From the NCBI GenBank assembly GCA_021841865.1, contig JAKCDM010000006.1:3308-59853 (forward strand): DNA of 56,546 nucleotides. The letters are read 5' to 3'. The notes below the pieces were generated by a model. It was not told the origin of the DNA and made no database searches. It saw only the letters and a list, made by a program, of their open reading frames with translations. Shown here piece by piece: positions 27,063-34,383 of this stretch (positions are counted from its first letter, which is position 1; each line of letters begins with the position of its first letter). The translations under genes were made by a program, and so were the position numbers. The DNA is from Pseudomonadota bacterium. Lineage in GTDB: Bacteria; Pseudomonadota; Gammaproteobacteria; Burkholderiales; Burkholderiaceae_C.

Positions 27063-28979
27063 ATGACAGATTGCTGCTTTGTCCTGTTCGATCCCGTCGA
27101 CGCTCCGGCGCGCCTGCTGCAGGCGCCGTGCGAGCACTGGCTGGCCGACGACGACGAGCGGGCCCGGCACATGCCGCGCTGGCTCGAGGAGCAACTGCGC
27201 GCGGGCCGCGAGGTCGCGCTGTTCGCCGGCTTCGGCGCGGCCGCCGCGCTGGCCGACCTGGAGGTGCGCCAGCACCCCGGCTCGCCGCGCCTGGAAGCGC
27301 TGAGCTTCGACGAGGCACGCCCACTGCCCGACGACGCGGCCGTCGACGCGTGGCTGCGCGAACGCGTGCGCGAAAGCGGCCCCGAGGCCCCGGCGGGCCT
27401 TGCCGCATGGCGCGCGCAGTCGAGCCGCGGCGAATACGAGCAGGCGCTGCAATCCATCCTGCAACGCATCGCGGCCGGCGAGACCTACCAGGTCAACCAT
27501 ACCTTCACGCTGAGCGCGCGCGCCTTCGGACACCCGATCGCGCTGTACCTTGCGCTGCGGCGCGCGCAGCCCACCGCCTACCGGGCGCTTGCCCGGCTGC
27601 GCGGGCGCTGGGTGCTGAGCCTGTCGCCCGAGCGCTTTTTTCGCCTCGACCGCCAAGGGTGGATCGAGGTACGCCCGATGAAGGGCACGGCGCCGCGCCA
27701 TGACGATGCGCGCAGCGACGCCGAATCGGCCGCCTGGCTTCGCAACGACCCCAAGAACCGCGCCGAGAACCTGATGATCCTCGACCTGCTGCGCAACGAC
27801 CTCGGGCGCCTGGCGCGCCCCGGCAGCGTGCAGGTTCCGCGGCGCTTCGTGACCGAGCCTTATGCCACGGTCTGGCAGATGACCTCCACGGTGCGCGCGC
27901 GCCTGCGCGACGACGTCGACTGGGCGCAGTTGTGGCATGCGCTGTTTCCCTGCGGCTCGGTGGTCGGCGCACCCAAGCACCGCACCATGCGCATCATCCG
28001 GGAACTCGAGCCGCGGGCGCGCGGGCTCTACACCGGAGCCATCGGCTGGCTGCGGCCGGCTCCCGGCGGCGACGCCCCGGGAACTCCATGCGCGACACTG
28101 GGCGACTTCTCGGTGGCCATCCGCACGCTGGAGATCGACGCCGCGAAGCGCGGGCTGACGCGCGCCGCGCGCCTGGGGGTAGGCGGTGGCGTGGTCGCCG
28201 ACTCGACCCCTCGCGGGGAGTGGGACGAATGCTGGCTCAAGGCACGCTTCGCCACCAGCCTGGACCCCGGTTTCGGGCTGATCGAGACCTTCGCCGCGCA
28301 CTTCCCGACCCAGCGCGCGCGAATCGACGCGCATCTGCGCCGACTCGGCCGCTCCGCGCGCCATTTCGGCTTCGCCTTCGATCGCCACGCGCTGCTGCGC
28401 GCGCTGGCCGACGCGCACGCGGCGTGGCCGGGCGAGGCCGCCGGCGCGGGCGCCTGGCACCGGCGCACGCGCATCGAATTGCGCCACGACGGCAGCTTCG
28501 ACCTTCGTTGCGTGCCGCTGCCGGCGACGCCTGCGCGGGTCGACGTACTGCTGGCCGACGACGTGGTGCCCGACCCGGTGCTCGACTCCAACGACCCGCT
28601 GCTGCGTCACAAGACCACCCACCGCGAGCGCTACGACCGTGCCTTGCAGGCCTGCGAGCGCCTGGGCGCCTTCGATGCCCTGTTCTTCAACCAGCGCGGC
28701 GAGCTGTGCGAAGGCGCGCGCAGCAATGTGTTCGTGCGCCTGGACGGCCGCTGGTGGACCCCGCCTCTGCGCTGCGGGCTGCTGCCCGGCGTGGCGCGCG
28801 CGGCCCTGCTCGCCGACCCCGCGCTGGGCGCCGGCGAACGGGTGCTGCGACGCCAGGACCTGCTGCGGGCCCAGGCGCTGATGCTGAGCAACGGCGTGCG
28901 CGCGACGCTGGCCGCGACGCTGCGCGCCGCGCACGCAGGCGCAACGGGTCAGAACGGCGCCGGGCGCCCGATTCCGTAG
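27063..28979 (+). CDS. pabB: Aminodeoxychorismate synthase component I fused to aminodeoxychorismate lyase
   Basis: 638-residue two-enzyme fusion for the p-aminobenzoate branch of folate synthesis. The PabB part (about 1-390) has GETYQVNHTF, SLSPERFFRL, EVRPMKGTAPRH, NLMILDLLRNDLGR, PCGSVVGAPKHRTM and GLYTGAIGWL. The PabC part (about 400-625) is a PLP fold-type IV lyase opening FGLIETFAAH, with the PLP lysine in LRHKTTHRERYD and GELCEGARSNVF. ATG 27063 chosen; an in-frame TTG seven codons earlier is possible. Such fusions are common in betaproteobacteria. The 3' end overlaps the convergent GGDEF-EAL gene by 31 bases. Confidence 0.93.
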   Translation: MTDCCFVLFDPVDAPARLLQAPCEHWLADDDERARHMPRWLEEQLRAGREVALFAGFGAAAALADLEVRQHPGSPRLEALSFDEARPLPDDAAVDAWLRERVRESGPEAPAGLAAWRAQSSRGEYEQALQSILQRIAAGETYQVNHTFTLSARAFGHPIALYLALRRAQPTAYRALARLRGRWVLSLSPERFFRLDRQGWIEVRPMKGTAPRHDDARSDAESAAWLRNDPKNRAENLMILDLLRNDLGRLARPGSVQVPRRFVTEPYATVWQMTSTVRARLRDDVDWAQLWHALFPCGSVVGAPKHRTMRIIRELEPRARGLYTGAIGWLRPAPGGDAPGTPCATLGDFSVAIRTLEIDAAKRGLTRAARLGVGGGVVADSTPRGEWDECWLKARFATSLDPGFGLIETFAAHFPTQRARIDAHLRRLGRSARHFGFAFDRHALLRALADAHAAWPGEAAGAGAWHRRTRIELRHDGSFDLRCVPLPATPARVDVLLADDVVPDPVLDSNDPLLRHKTTHRERYDRALQACERLGAFDALFFNQRGELCEGARSNVFVRLDGRWWTPPLRCGLLPGVARAALLADPALGAGERVLRRQDLLRAQALMLSNGVRATLAATLRAAHAGATGQNGAGRPIP

Positions 28980-30427
28980 CCCTGCACGTAGTCGACGCCG
29001 ATCGCCCCCAGGCTGCGGCGCGCATCGTCGTGCTCGACAAACTCGGCCACGGTGCGAATGCCCATCACCTGCCCGATGTGGTGGATCGCCTCGACCATCG
29101 CGAAGGCCACCGGGTCGTGCAGCATGTCCTTGACGAAGGACCCGTCGATCTTGAGGAAATCCACCGGCAGGCGCTTCAGGTAGGCGAACGAGGACATGCC
29201 GGTGCCGAAGTCGTCCAGCGCGAAACGAAAGCCCTGCTCGCGCAGCAGCTCGATGCAGCGCAGCGCCTTGTGGAACTGCGACATCACCGCAGTCTCGGTG
29301 ATCTCGAAGCACACCCTCGAGGCCTGCACGCCAAGTCGCTCGCGCTCGCCCAGCACGAACTCGGCGAAGCGCTCGTCGCACAGGCTGGCCGCCGACAGAT
29401 TGATGCAGCACAGCGCCGGCGCATGCGGCGCAGCGCGCGCCAGGCGCTCGAACGCTGCACCGACCACCCAGCGGTCGATCGGGGTCATCATGCCGAAGCG
29501 CTCGGCCGCCGGCAGGAACTGCGCGGGAGAAAGGATTCGTCCCTGGTCGTCGAGCATTCGCAGCAGCAATTCCACATGCCTGGAATCGTCGCTGCCCGGC
29601 TGCGCCGGCGCGATGGGCTGCGCATACAGGCAAAGACGCCCCTGGTCGAGCGCCTCCTGGATGCGCGCCACCCACTGCAGCAGGCCGTCGCGCAATGCCA
29701 GTTCGGCGTCGCCGGGACGATGCAGCTGCGTGCGGTTGCGCCCATGCTCCTTGGCCAGCCCGCAGGCCGCCTCCGCGGCGTCCAGCGCGGCCGACGCCGC
29801 GCGCCAACCCGCGCCCAGCTCGACCACTCCGATGCTGGCGGCCATCGCGAAAGCGCGTGAACCGTGAACGAAGCGGCTCGACGCCAGTTCGACGCGAAGC
29901 TGGTCCGCGACGCGAAGCGCCTCGCCGGCCGGACACTCGGCAAGCAGCACGGCGAACTCATCGGCACCCAGGCGGGCCACCAGGTCTGCCTCCCGCAGGG
30001 ACTGCTGCAACAGCGCGGCGACGCGGCGCAACATGGCATCGCCCGCGTCGTGCCCGCAGGTCTGGTTGATCACGCGAAACTGATCGATGTCGGCGAACAG
30101 CAAGGCATGCGCCGGGCGCCCGAGGCAGCGCGTGAGGCGTTGCTCGAATTCGGCGCGATTGAGCAGCCCGGTGAGCGCATCGTGGCTTTGCTGCCAGCCC
30201 AGGCGCGCGGCCGTCTCGTGCGCGGTGCGCAGGTTGCGCACGATGCCGAGCGCGCCGCACGCCAGCACCAGCCACTCGCCGGCCTCGAGCCCCGGCCAGC
30301 TTGCGGCAAGACCCAGTCGCGGCATCCGCAGCGCTGCCAGCGCCGCCGCAACGCACAGCGCCCAGGGCCAGCTGTCGCGCAGCAAGCTGGCCGCCGCGGC
30401 CCGACGGGCATGTACGCGTTGCTCCAA
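28949..30427 (-). CDS. Membrane GGDEF-EAL protein (c-di-GMP turnover)
   Basis: 492 residues from a TTG at 30425-30427, preceded by GGAGG at six bases; the earlier GTG at 30508 lies inside a riboswitch. Two membrane helices (about 22-44 and 50-66) precede the catalytic domains. The GGDEF domain keeps FADIDQF, GHDAGD and the I-site RxxD (145-148), but the signature is GADEF (154-158). The EAL domain has ELL (286-288) plus INLS, FEITET, ALDDFGTG, LKIDG, AEFVEH and VQGYGIGRP, so phosphodiesterase residues look complete. It may both make and degrade c-di-GMP, or be mainly a phosphodiesterase. Confidence 0.9.
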   Translation of the reverse strand: MEQRVHARRAAAASLLRDSWPWALCVAAALAALRMPRLGLAASWPGLEAGEWLVLACGALGIVRNLRTAHETAARLGWQQSHDALTGLLNRAEFEQRLTRCLGRPAHALLFADIDQFRVINQTCGHDAGDAMLRRVAALLQQSLREADLVARLGADEFAVLLAECPAGEALRVADQLRVELASSRFVHGSRAFAMAASIGVVELGAGWRAASAALDAAEAACGLAKEHGRNRTQLHRPGDAELALRDGLLQWVARIQEALDQGRLCLYAQPIAPAQPGSDDSRHVELLLRMLDDQGRILSPAQFLPAAERFGMMTPIDRWVVGAAFERLARAAPHAPALCCINLSAASLCDERFAEFVLGERERLGVQASRVCFEITETAVMSQFHKALRCIELLREQGFRFALDDFGTGMSSFAYLKRLPVDFLKIDGSFVKDMLHDPVAFAMVEAIHHIGQVMGIRTVAEFVEHDDARRSLGAIGVDYVQGYGIGRPAPF

Positions 30428-30472
30428 GGATCGCCTCCGGTGAGTTCCGAGGGCGACCTTCCGACGGCATGG

Positions 30473-30489
30473 GCAGCCCGGAGGGCTGC
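30473..30489 (-). promoter_or_regulatory. Stem-loop between c-di-GMP aptamer and ribosome site
   Basis: GCAGCCC-TCC-GGGCTGC on the minus strand is a perfect 7-base stem with a 3-base loop, between the aptamer and the GGAGG of the GGDEF-EAL gene. It is a candidate part of the expression platform. No U-run follows, so translational control is more likely than intrinsic termination. Confidence 0.45.
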
Positions 30490-30509
30490 GCGCACCCGCC
30501 TGCCGCACA

Positions 30510-30595
30510 CGCCGGCAGCCCCGCTACCCTGGCGCCGCGCGCTGTAGGCCGGAAGCTTTGCGTCCCCGTCTTTCGACGGGTTTGCCCTCGAGTGT
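30510..30595 (-). ncRNA. Cyclic di-GMP-I (GEMM-I) riboswitch
   Basis: On the minus strand the sequence reads GGGCAAACC, then hairpin CCCGTC-GAAA-GACGGG with the GNRA tetraloop, then GACGCAAAGC, then CCGGCCTA, a variable stem, and GGGTAGCGGGGCTGCCGG. These are, in order, the conserved elements of the GEMM-I aptamer as in Vibrio Vc2. It lies 82 bases upstream of the TTG start of a GGDEF-EAL gene, so c-di-GMP would control an enzyme of its own turnover. The match rests on reading the consensus; boundaries are approximate. Confidence 0.88.
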
Positions 30596-30608
30596 GAAAC
30601 CGCTCACA
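30593..30608. promoter_or_regulatory. CRP-like inverted repeat
   Basis: TGTGA-AACCGC-TCACA is a perfect TGTGA-N6-TCACA dyad at the 5' edge of the c-di-GMP aptamer. It could bind a CRP/Vfr/Clp-type regulator near the transcription start. Part of it coincides with the 5' CAC of the aptamer consensus, so it may be partly coincidental. Confidence 0.3.
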
Positions 30609-30801
30609 GCCCCGTTCCCCAGGGGCGTGCACCAAGCGCCGGGTGCCGCGCACGCGCAAGGGCCGTGACAACCGGCTTGCTTATGGGCACGACGAACTCG
30701 GCGCGATCGGCAGCATACATGCCGCCTCGCGCCAGATCAATGCATGCGCCAGCCGAAGCGCGCCGCGAAATGCCGCGCAGATGCTGCGCAGATGCTGCTC
30801 T
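30609..30801. other. Intergenic region, promoter area of the GGDEF-EAL gene
   Basis: No gene recognised. This DNA must hold the minus-strand promoter of the riboswitch-led GGDEF-EAL gene, but I could not pick a convincing -35/-10 pair. A short GATGCTGCGCA/GATGCTGC direct repeat occurs near 30780-30798. Confidence 0.4.
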
Positions 30802-30929
30802 CAAGGAATCGCAGGGCCGCCCCAAGATTCCTTGACCCCCGCGGGGGGAGGCCGGGCAACGCCCGGCCCTGGGGGCAGTCTCACCGAATCGCAGGGCCGC
30901 CCCAAGATTCCTTGACCCCCGTGGGGGTG
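30802..30929. repeat. Tandem-like intergenic repeat, two 41-base copies with hairpins
   Basis: Two copies of a unit starting GAATCGCAGGGCCGCCCCAA and ending CCCCCGNGGGGG lie at 30806-30846 and 30886-30926, differing at one base. The first copy is bounded by a perfect inverted repeat CAAGGAATC/GATTCCTTG (30802-30810, 30826-30834). Each copy ends in a CCCCCGNGGGGG hairpin, and the spacer has GCCGGGC-AAC-GCCCGGC. The array ends at the pqqE stop codon, so it may act as the operon's transcription end. It looks like a dispersed intergenic repeat family, which one window cannot prove. Confidence 0.7.
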
Positions 30930-30930
30930 A

Positions 30931-32100
30931 TCAGAACGGCCGACCCAGGCGGCGCGACTCCTGCGGGTTGCGAAACACCAGCGGCTGCTCCACGGCGCCG
31001 CCGGCCTGGGCCTTGAGCACCGCTTGCTGGACCCGCGCGTGCTGCGGCGACTTGTCGCACACGGGGTCGGCGGCCTCGGCGTCGCCGGCCAGCATGTAGG
31101 CCTGGCAGCGGCAGCCGCCGAGGTCCTGGTGCTTTTCGTCGCAGGAACGGCAGGGTTCCTTCATCCACGCCGTGCCACGGTAGCGCGCGAAGGCCGGCGA
31201 CTCGTACCAGGCATGCTGCAGCGAGGCCTGCCGCACGTCGGGAAACTCCAGCCCGGGCAGCATGCGCGCGGTGTGGCAGGGAAGCGCCAGGCCGTCGGGG
31301 GTGACCGTGAGGAACACGTTGCCCCAGCCGTTCATGCACTTCTTCGGGCGCGTCTCGTAATAGTCCGGCACCACGTAGAAGATGCGCATCGAGTCGCCCA
31401 GGCGCTCGCGCCACTGGCGCGTGCACTCCTCGGCGCGCTCGAGCTGCTCGCGCGATGGCAGCAGGTGGTCGCGATTCACGTGCGCCCACGAGTAGTACTG
31501 CGAGTTCGCCAGCTCCAGGTACTCGGCGCCGAGCTCGGCGGCCATGCCGATGATGCGGTCGATGTGGTCGATGTTCATGCGGTGCACGACCACGTTCATG
31601 ACCATCGGCCAGCCATTGGCCTTGATCATGCGCGCCACGCGCTGCTTGAGCTCGAAGGTCCGGGTGTGGGAGAGAAAATCGTTGAGCTCCGCGGTCGAGT
31701 CCTGGAAGGACAGCTGCACATGGTCCAGCCCGGCCGCGCGCAGCGCCGCCGCACGCTGCTCGGTGAGCCCCACTCCGGAAGTCAGCAGGTTGGTGTAGAA
31801 GCCCAGGCGGTGGGCCTCGGCCACCAGCAGCTCGAGATCGTCGCGCATCAGCGGCTCGCCACCGGAGAAGCCGCACTGCACGGCTCCCAGCTCGCGCGCC
31901 TCGCGCAATACCCGCAGCCAGTCCTCGGTGCCCAGTTCCTCGCCAGCCTGCTCGTAGTCCACCGGGTTGAAGCAGAACACGCAATGCAGCGGGCAGCGGT
32001 AGGTGAGCTCGGCCAGCAGCCACAGCGGCGGTCCCGGCCGCGGCGACGCATCGTCGGGCCCGTCGGTCGCATGCATCGCCGATTCGCCGCCGGGGATCAC
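30931..32100 (-). CDS. pqqE: PQQ biosynthesis radical SAM enzyme PqqE
   Basis: Radical SAM enzyme that forms the Glu-Tyr carbon-carbon bond in PqqA, the first committed PQQ step. 389 residues from a GTG at 32100. The radical SAM cluster motif Cx3Cx2C is at Cys36, Cys40 and Cys43 (ELTYRCPLHCVFC), followed by the SGGEPL motif. The SPASM region with auxiliary clusters has CMNGWG, LPCHTARML, CRSCDEKHQDLGGCRCQAYM and DPVCDKSPQH. GGAG five bases before the GTG, and the GTGA overlap with pqqD (32097-32100), support this start. Confidence 0.96.
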   Translation of the reverse strand: MIPGGESAMHATDGPDDASPRPGPPLWLLAELTYRCPLHCVFCFNPVDYEQAGEELGTEDWLRVLREARELGAVQCGFSGGEPLMRDDLELLVAEAHRLGFYTNLLTSGVGLTEQRAAALRAAGLDHVQLSFQDSTAELNDFLSHTRTFELKQRVARMIKANGWPMVMNVVVHRMNIDHIDRIIGMAAELGAEYLELANSQYYSWAHVNRDHLLPSREQLERAEECTRQWRERLGDSMRIFYVVPDYYETRPKKCMNGWGNVFLTVTPDGLALPCHTARMLPGLEFPDVRQASLQHAWYESPAFARYRGTAWMKEPCRSCDEKHQDLGGCRCQAYMLAGDAEAADPVCDKSPQHARVQQAVLKAQAGGAVEQPLVFRNPQESRRLGRPF

Positions 32101-32381
32101 ACCCACTCCAGCCAGCTCTGGCGAGTGGCGATCTGCAGGAAATCGCGCACGTCGCCGCCGAGATCGTCGACCCCGAAGGTGTGTTCGAGCTCGTCGATGA
32201 TCTGCTGCACCGACCGGACCCCGTCGCAACGCTTCATGATCTCGCCCGCGCTCTGGTTGAGCTTGACCATGCCTTCCGGGTACAGCAGCACCCAGGACTG
32301 CTGGGCCTGCTCCCATTGCAGGCGGAAGCGGGGCTGCACCCGCGGCAGTCGGCTGTCTTCGGGTTCGGCGTGCGCGTTCAT
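32097..32381 (-). CDS. pqqD: PQQ biosynthesis peptide chaperone PqqD
   Basis: 94-residue RiPP recognition element that binds PqqA and presents it to PqqE. Family features are [40 protein letters not shown] and the C-terminal winged-helix strand region ([20 protein letters not shown]). It overlaps pqqC upstream (ATGA at 32378-32381) and pqqE downstream by four bases, so C-D-E are translationally coupled. It is a stand-alone protein, not the PqqCD fusion of Methylobacterium. Confidence 0.96.
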   Translation of the reverse strand: MNAHAEPEDSRLPRVQPRFRLQWEQAQQSWVLLYPEGMVKLNQSAGEIMKRCDGVRSVQQIIDELEHTFGVDDLGGDVRDFLQIATRQSWLEWV

Positions 32382-33091
32382 GGGTTGACTCCGTATTTCA
32401 AGGCCATGGCGTCGTTCATCTGCCACAGCACGTCGAGCTTGAATTGCAGGATCTGCAAGGCACGCTGCTGCAGCTCCCGGGTGTTGAAATACTCCAGGGT
32501 CACGGCCAGGCCCTGCTCGACGTCGCGCCGGGCCTGCGTGGTGCGGTTGCGGAAATACTGCAGGCCCTCGCTGTCGATCCACGGGTAGTGCTGCGGCCAG
32601 TTCGCGAGGCGTTCCTTGTGGATCTTCGGCGCGAAGAGTTCGGTCAGCGACGCGCAAACCGATTCCTGCCACGGACGCTGGCGGCAGAAGTTCACGTAGG
32701 CGTCGACTGCGAAACGCGTGCCGGGAAGCACGTGGCGCAGGTCCTCGATCTCGTCGCGCTGCAGCCCCACGGCCAGGCCCAGGCGCACCCAGGCCTCGAT
32801 GCCGCCGGCGTCGTCGCCGTGCCCGTCGTGGTCGAGAATGCGCTGGATCCACTGCCGGCGCACCTCGCGGTCGGGGCAGTTGGACAGCACCGCGGCGTCC
32901 TTGATCGGGATCGAGATCTGGTAGTAGTAGCGATTGGCCACCCATCCGCGGATCTGCTCGGGCGTTGCGCGACCCCCGTTGAGCATGACGTTGAACGGGT
33001 GATGGATGTGATACGCGGCGCCGCGCTCGCGCAGCCGGGCCTCGAATTCCTCGCGCCCCCAGGGGGCCTGGGGTGCCGTATCTTGGGACAA
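32378..33091 (-). CDS. pqqC: Pyrroloquinoline-quinone synthase PqqC
   Basis: Cofactor-free oxidase that closes the rings of PQQ in the last step. The 237 residues include [56 protein letters not shown], and LELFAPKIH-type [20 protein letters not shown], all typical of PqqC. No ATG or GTG lies near the expected N-terminus. The TTG at 33091 is preceded by CAGGAGATCGAC, a good ribosome site, and gives the normal length. It lies 22 bases after pqqB. Confidence 0.94.
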   Translation of the reverse strand: MSQDTAPQAPWGREEFEARLRERGAAYHIHHPFNVMLNGGRATPEQIRGWVANRYYYQISIPIKDAAVLSNCPDREVRRQWIQRILDHDGHGDDAGGIEAWVRLGLAVGLQRDEIEDLRHVLPGTRFAVDAYVNFCRQRPWQESVCASLTELFAPKIHKERLANWPQHYPWIDSEGLQYFRNRTTQARRDVEQGLAVTLEYFNTRELQQRALQILQFKLDVLWQMNDAMALKYGVNP

Positions 33092-33113
33092 GTCGATCTC
33101 CTGCGAAGCGCCG

Positions 33114-34031
33114 TCACAGCGCGATGTCGAGCCCGTCGTGGCAGACCTCGATGCCATGCGCGGCGAGCTCGGCGCGCTCGGCGCTGTCCTCGCGCAGGAT
33201 CGGGTTGGTGTTGTTGATGTGGATGAGCAGCTTGCGCGTCGTCGCCGGCAGGCGGTCGAGCTGCTCGATCATGCCGCCGGGGCCCGATTGCGGCAGGTGC
33301 CCCAGCGCGCGGGCGCTCTTGCCGGTCACTCCCACGCTTTGCATTTCGTCGTCGGTCCAGAAGGTGCCGTCGACCAGCACGCAGTCGACCTGGTGCATGG
33401 CTTCGCGCACATGGTCCTCGATGGCCCCCAGGCCGGGGGCGTAGAACAGGCTGCGCCCGCTGTGCGGGTCGCGCAGCACCACGCCGATGTTGTCGCCCGG
33501 CACGGGAGCGTGGCGATGCGGGGAATACGGCGGCGCCTTGCTGCTCAGCGCCAGCGCGCGCACGCGCAGCCCGCCGGCCGCCGCGATCTCGACCTCGCTG
33601 CCGTCGACCGCCAGTTCCTGCCACTGCACGCCGCAGAAATGCTCGAGCACGCGCAGGATCGGGTTGCCGGTGCTGAGGTCCTCGCGCACCGGCGCGGTGC
33701 CCCAGACCTGCAGCGGACGCCGGCTTTCGCGCAGCATGTACAGGCCGGTGGTGTGGTCGACCTGCGCGTCCATCAGCAGCACCGCGCCGATCCCGGTGTC
33801 GCGCAGCGCGCGTGCCGGCTGCAGCGCGTCGAAGCCCTGGATCTGCTGCAACACGTCGGGCGAGGCATTGAACAGCAGCCAGTCGCCGTCTGCGGCGCGC
33901 GCCGCGATCGACGACTGCGTGCGCCTGCGTGCGCGGATGCTGCCCTTGCGCACCCCATCACAGTTGGCGCAGTTGCAGTTCCACTGCGGGAAACCGCCGC
34001 CGGCGGCCGAACCCAGGATGCGGATGTGCAT
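33114..34031 (-). CDS. pqqB: PQQ biosynthesis protein PqqB
   Basis: 305-residue metallo-beta-lactamase-fold protein, reported to act as a tyrosine hydroxylase on the PQQ precursor. It opens [20 protein letters not shown] with the CNCANCDG cysteines, followed by [31 protein letters not shown] and [19 protein letters not shown]. The start at 34031 matches the family N-terminus exactly. It is separated from pqqA by about 200 bases that contain two strong stem-loops. Confidence 0.96.
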   Translation of the reverse strand: MHIRILGSAAGGGFPQWNCNCANCDGVRKGSIRARRRTQSSIAARAADGDWLLFNASPDVLQQIQGFDALQPARALRDTGIGAVLLMDAQVDHTTGLYMLRESRRPLQVWGTAPVREDLSTGNPILRVLEHFCGVQWQELAVDGSEVEIAAAGGLRVRALALSSKAPPYSPHRHAPVPGDNIGVVLRDPHSGRSLFYAPGLGAIEDHVREAMHQVDCVLVDGTFWTDDEMQSVGVTGKSARALGHLPQSGPGGMIEQLDRLPATTRKLLIHINNTNPILREDSAERAELAAHGIEVCHDGLDIAL

Positions 34032-34158
34032 GTTCGAGAGTCGCTTGGAGCAGCCTGCCGCGGGGACCGCATGCACGGCGGTCGCGCCTGTCGCGCGCAA
34101 GCCCGGCGCACACCGGCGCCGCGGCATGCCGCAGCAGACCATTCGGGAATTCGGGAAC

Positions 34159-34212
34159 GACCGGGCGCGGCAGCGCCCGGTCAAGGCCGGTCGGCATGCT
34201 GCCGGCCCGGCC
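34159..34212 (-). promoter_or_regulatory. Two stem-loops between pqqA and pqqB
   Basis: A perfect 10-base stem GACCGGGCGC/GCGCCCGGTC with a 4-base loop lies at 34159-34182. GGCCGG/CCGGCC bounds a second, larger loop at 34185-34212. Both follow the pqqA stop on the transcribed strand. No U-run follows. They probably cause partial termination or protect the short pqqA message, raising PqqA over PqqB-E. Confidence 0.6.
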
Positions 34213-34229
34213 AGGTACTCGCGCCGATA

Positions 34230-34304
34230 TCAGCGGTTGGCGATATACATCGTGATTTCAAAACCGAAACGCATTTCGGTGAAAGCCGGCGTGGTCCATT
34301 TCAT
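34230..34304 (-). CDS. pqqA: PQQ precursor peptide PqqA
   Basis: 24-residue precursor peptide from which PQQ is cut. It begins [15 protein letters not shown], and the two residues joined to make PQQ are Glu16 and Tyr20 in the EITMY motif, at the standard positions. The ATG at 34302-34304 follows AGGAGA at seven bases. It is the first gene of the pqqABCDE operon and is easily missed because of its length. Confidence 0.97.
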   Translation of the reverse strand: MKWTTPAFTEMRFGFEITMYIANR

Positions 34305-34383
34305 CGGATGTCTCCTGAGCAATAGAGTTGAGTGCAACGAACAGGGCGCGATTTGCGTCCCCGATATATCCTAAGCAAATCCC

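Noticed and set aside
27045-29936. 963-codon minus-strand frame opposite pabBC
   Set aside because: Antisense shadow. pabBC on the other strand contains all expected motifs.
30428-30508. GTG at 30508 as start of the GGDEF-EAL gene
   Set aside because: It lies at the 3' edge of the c-di-GMP aptamer. The TTG at 30427 has a strong GGAGG and leaves the leader intact.
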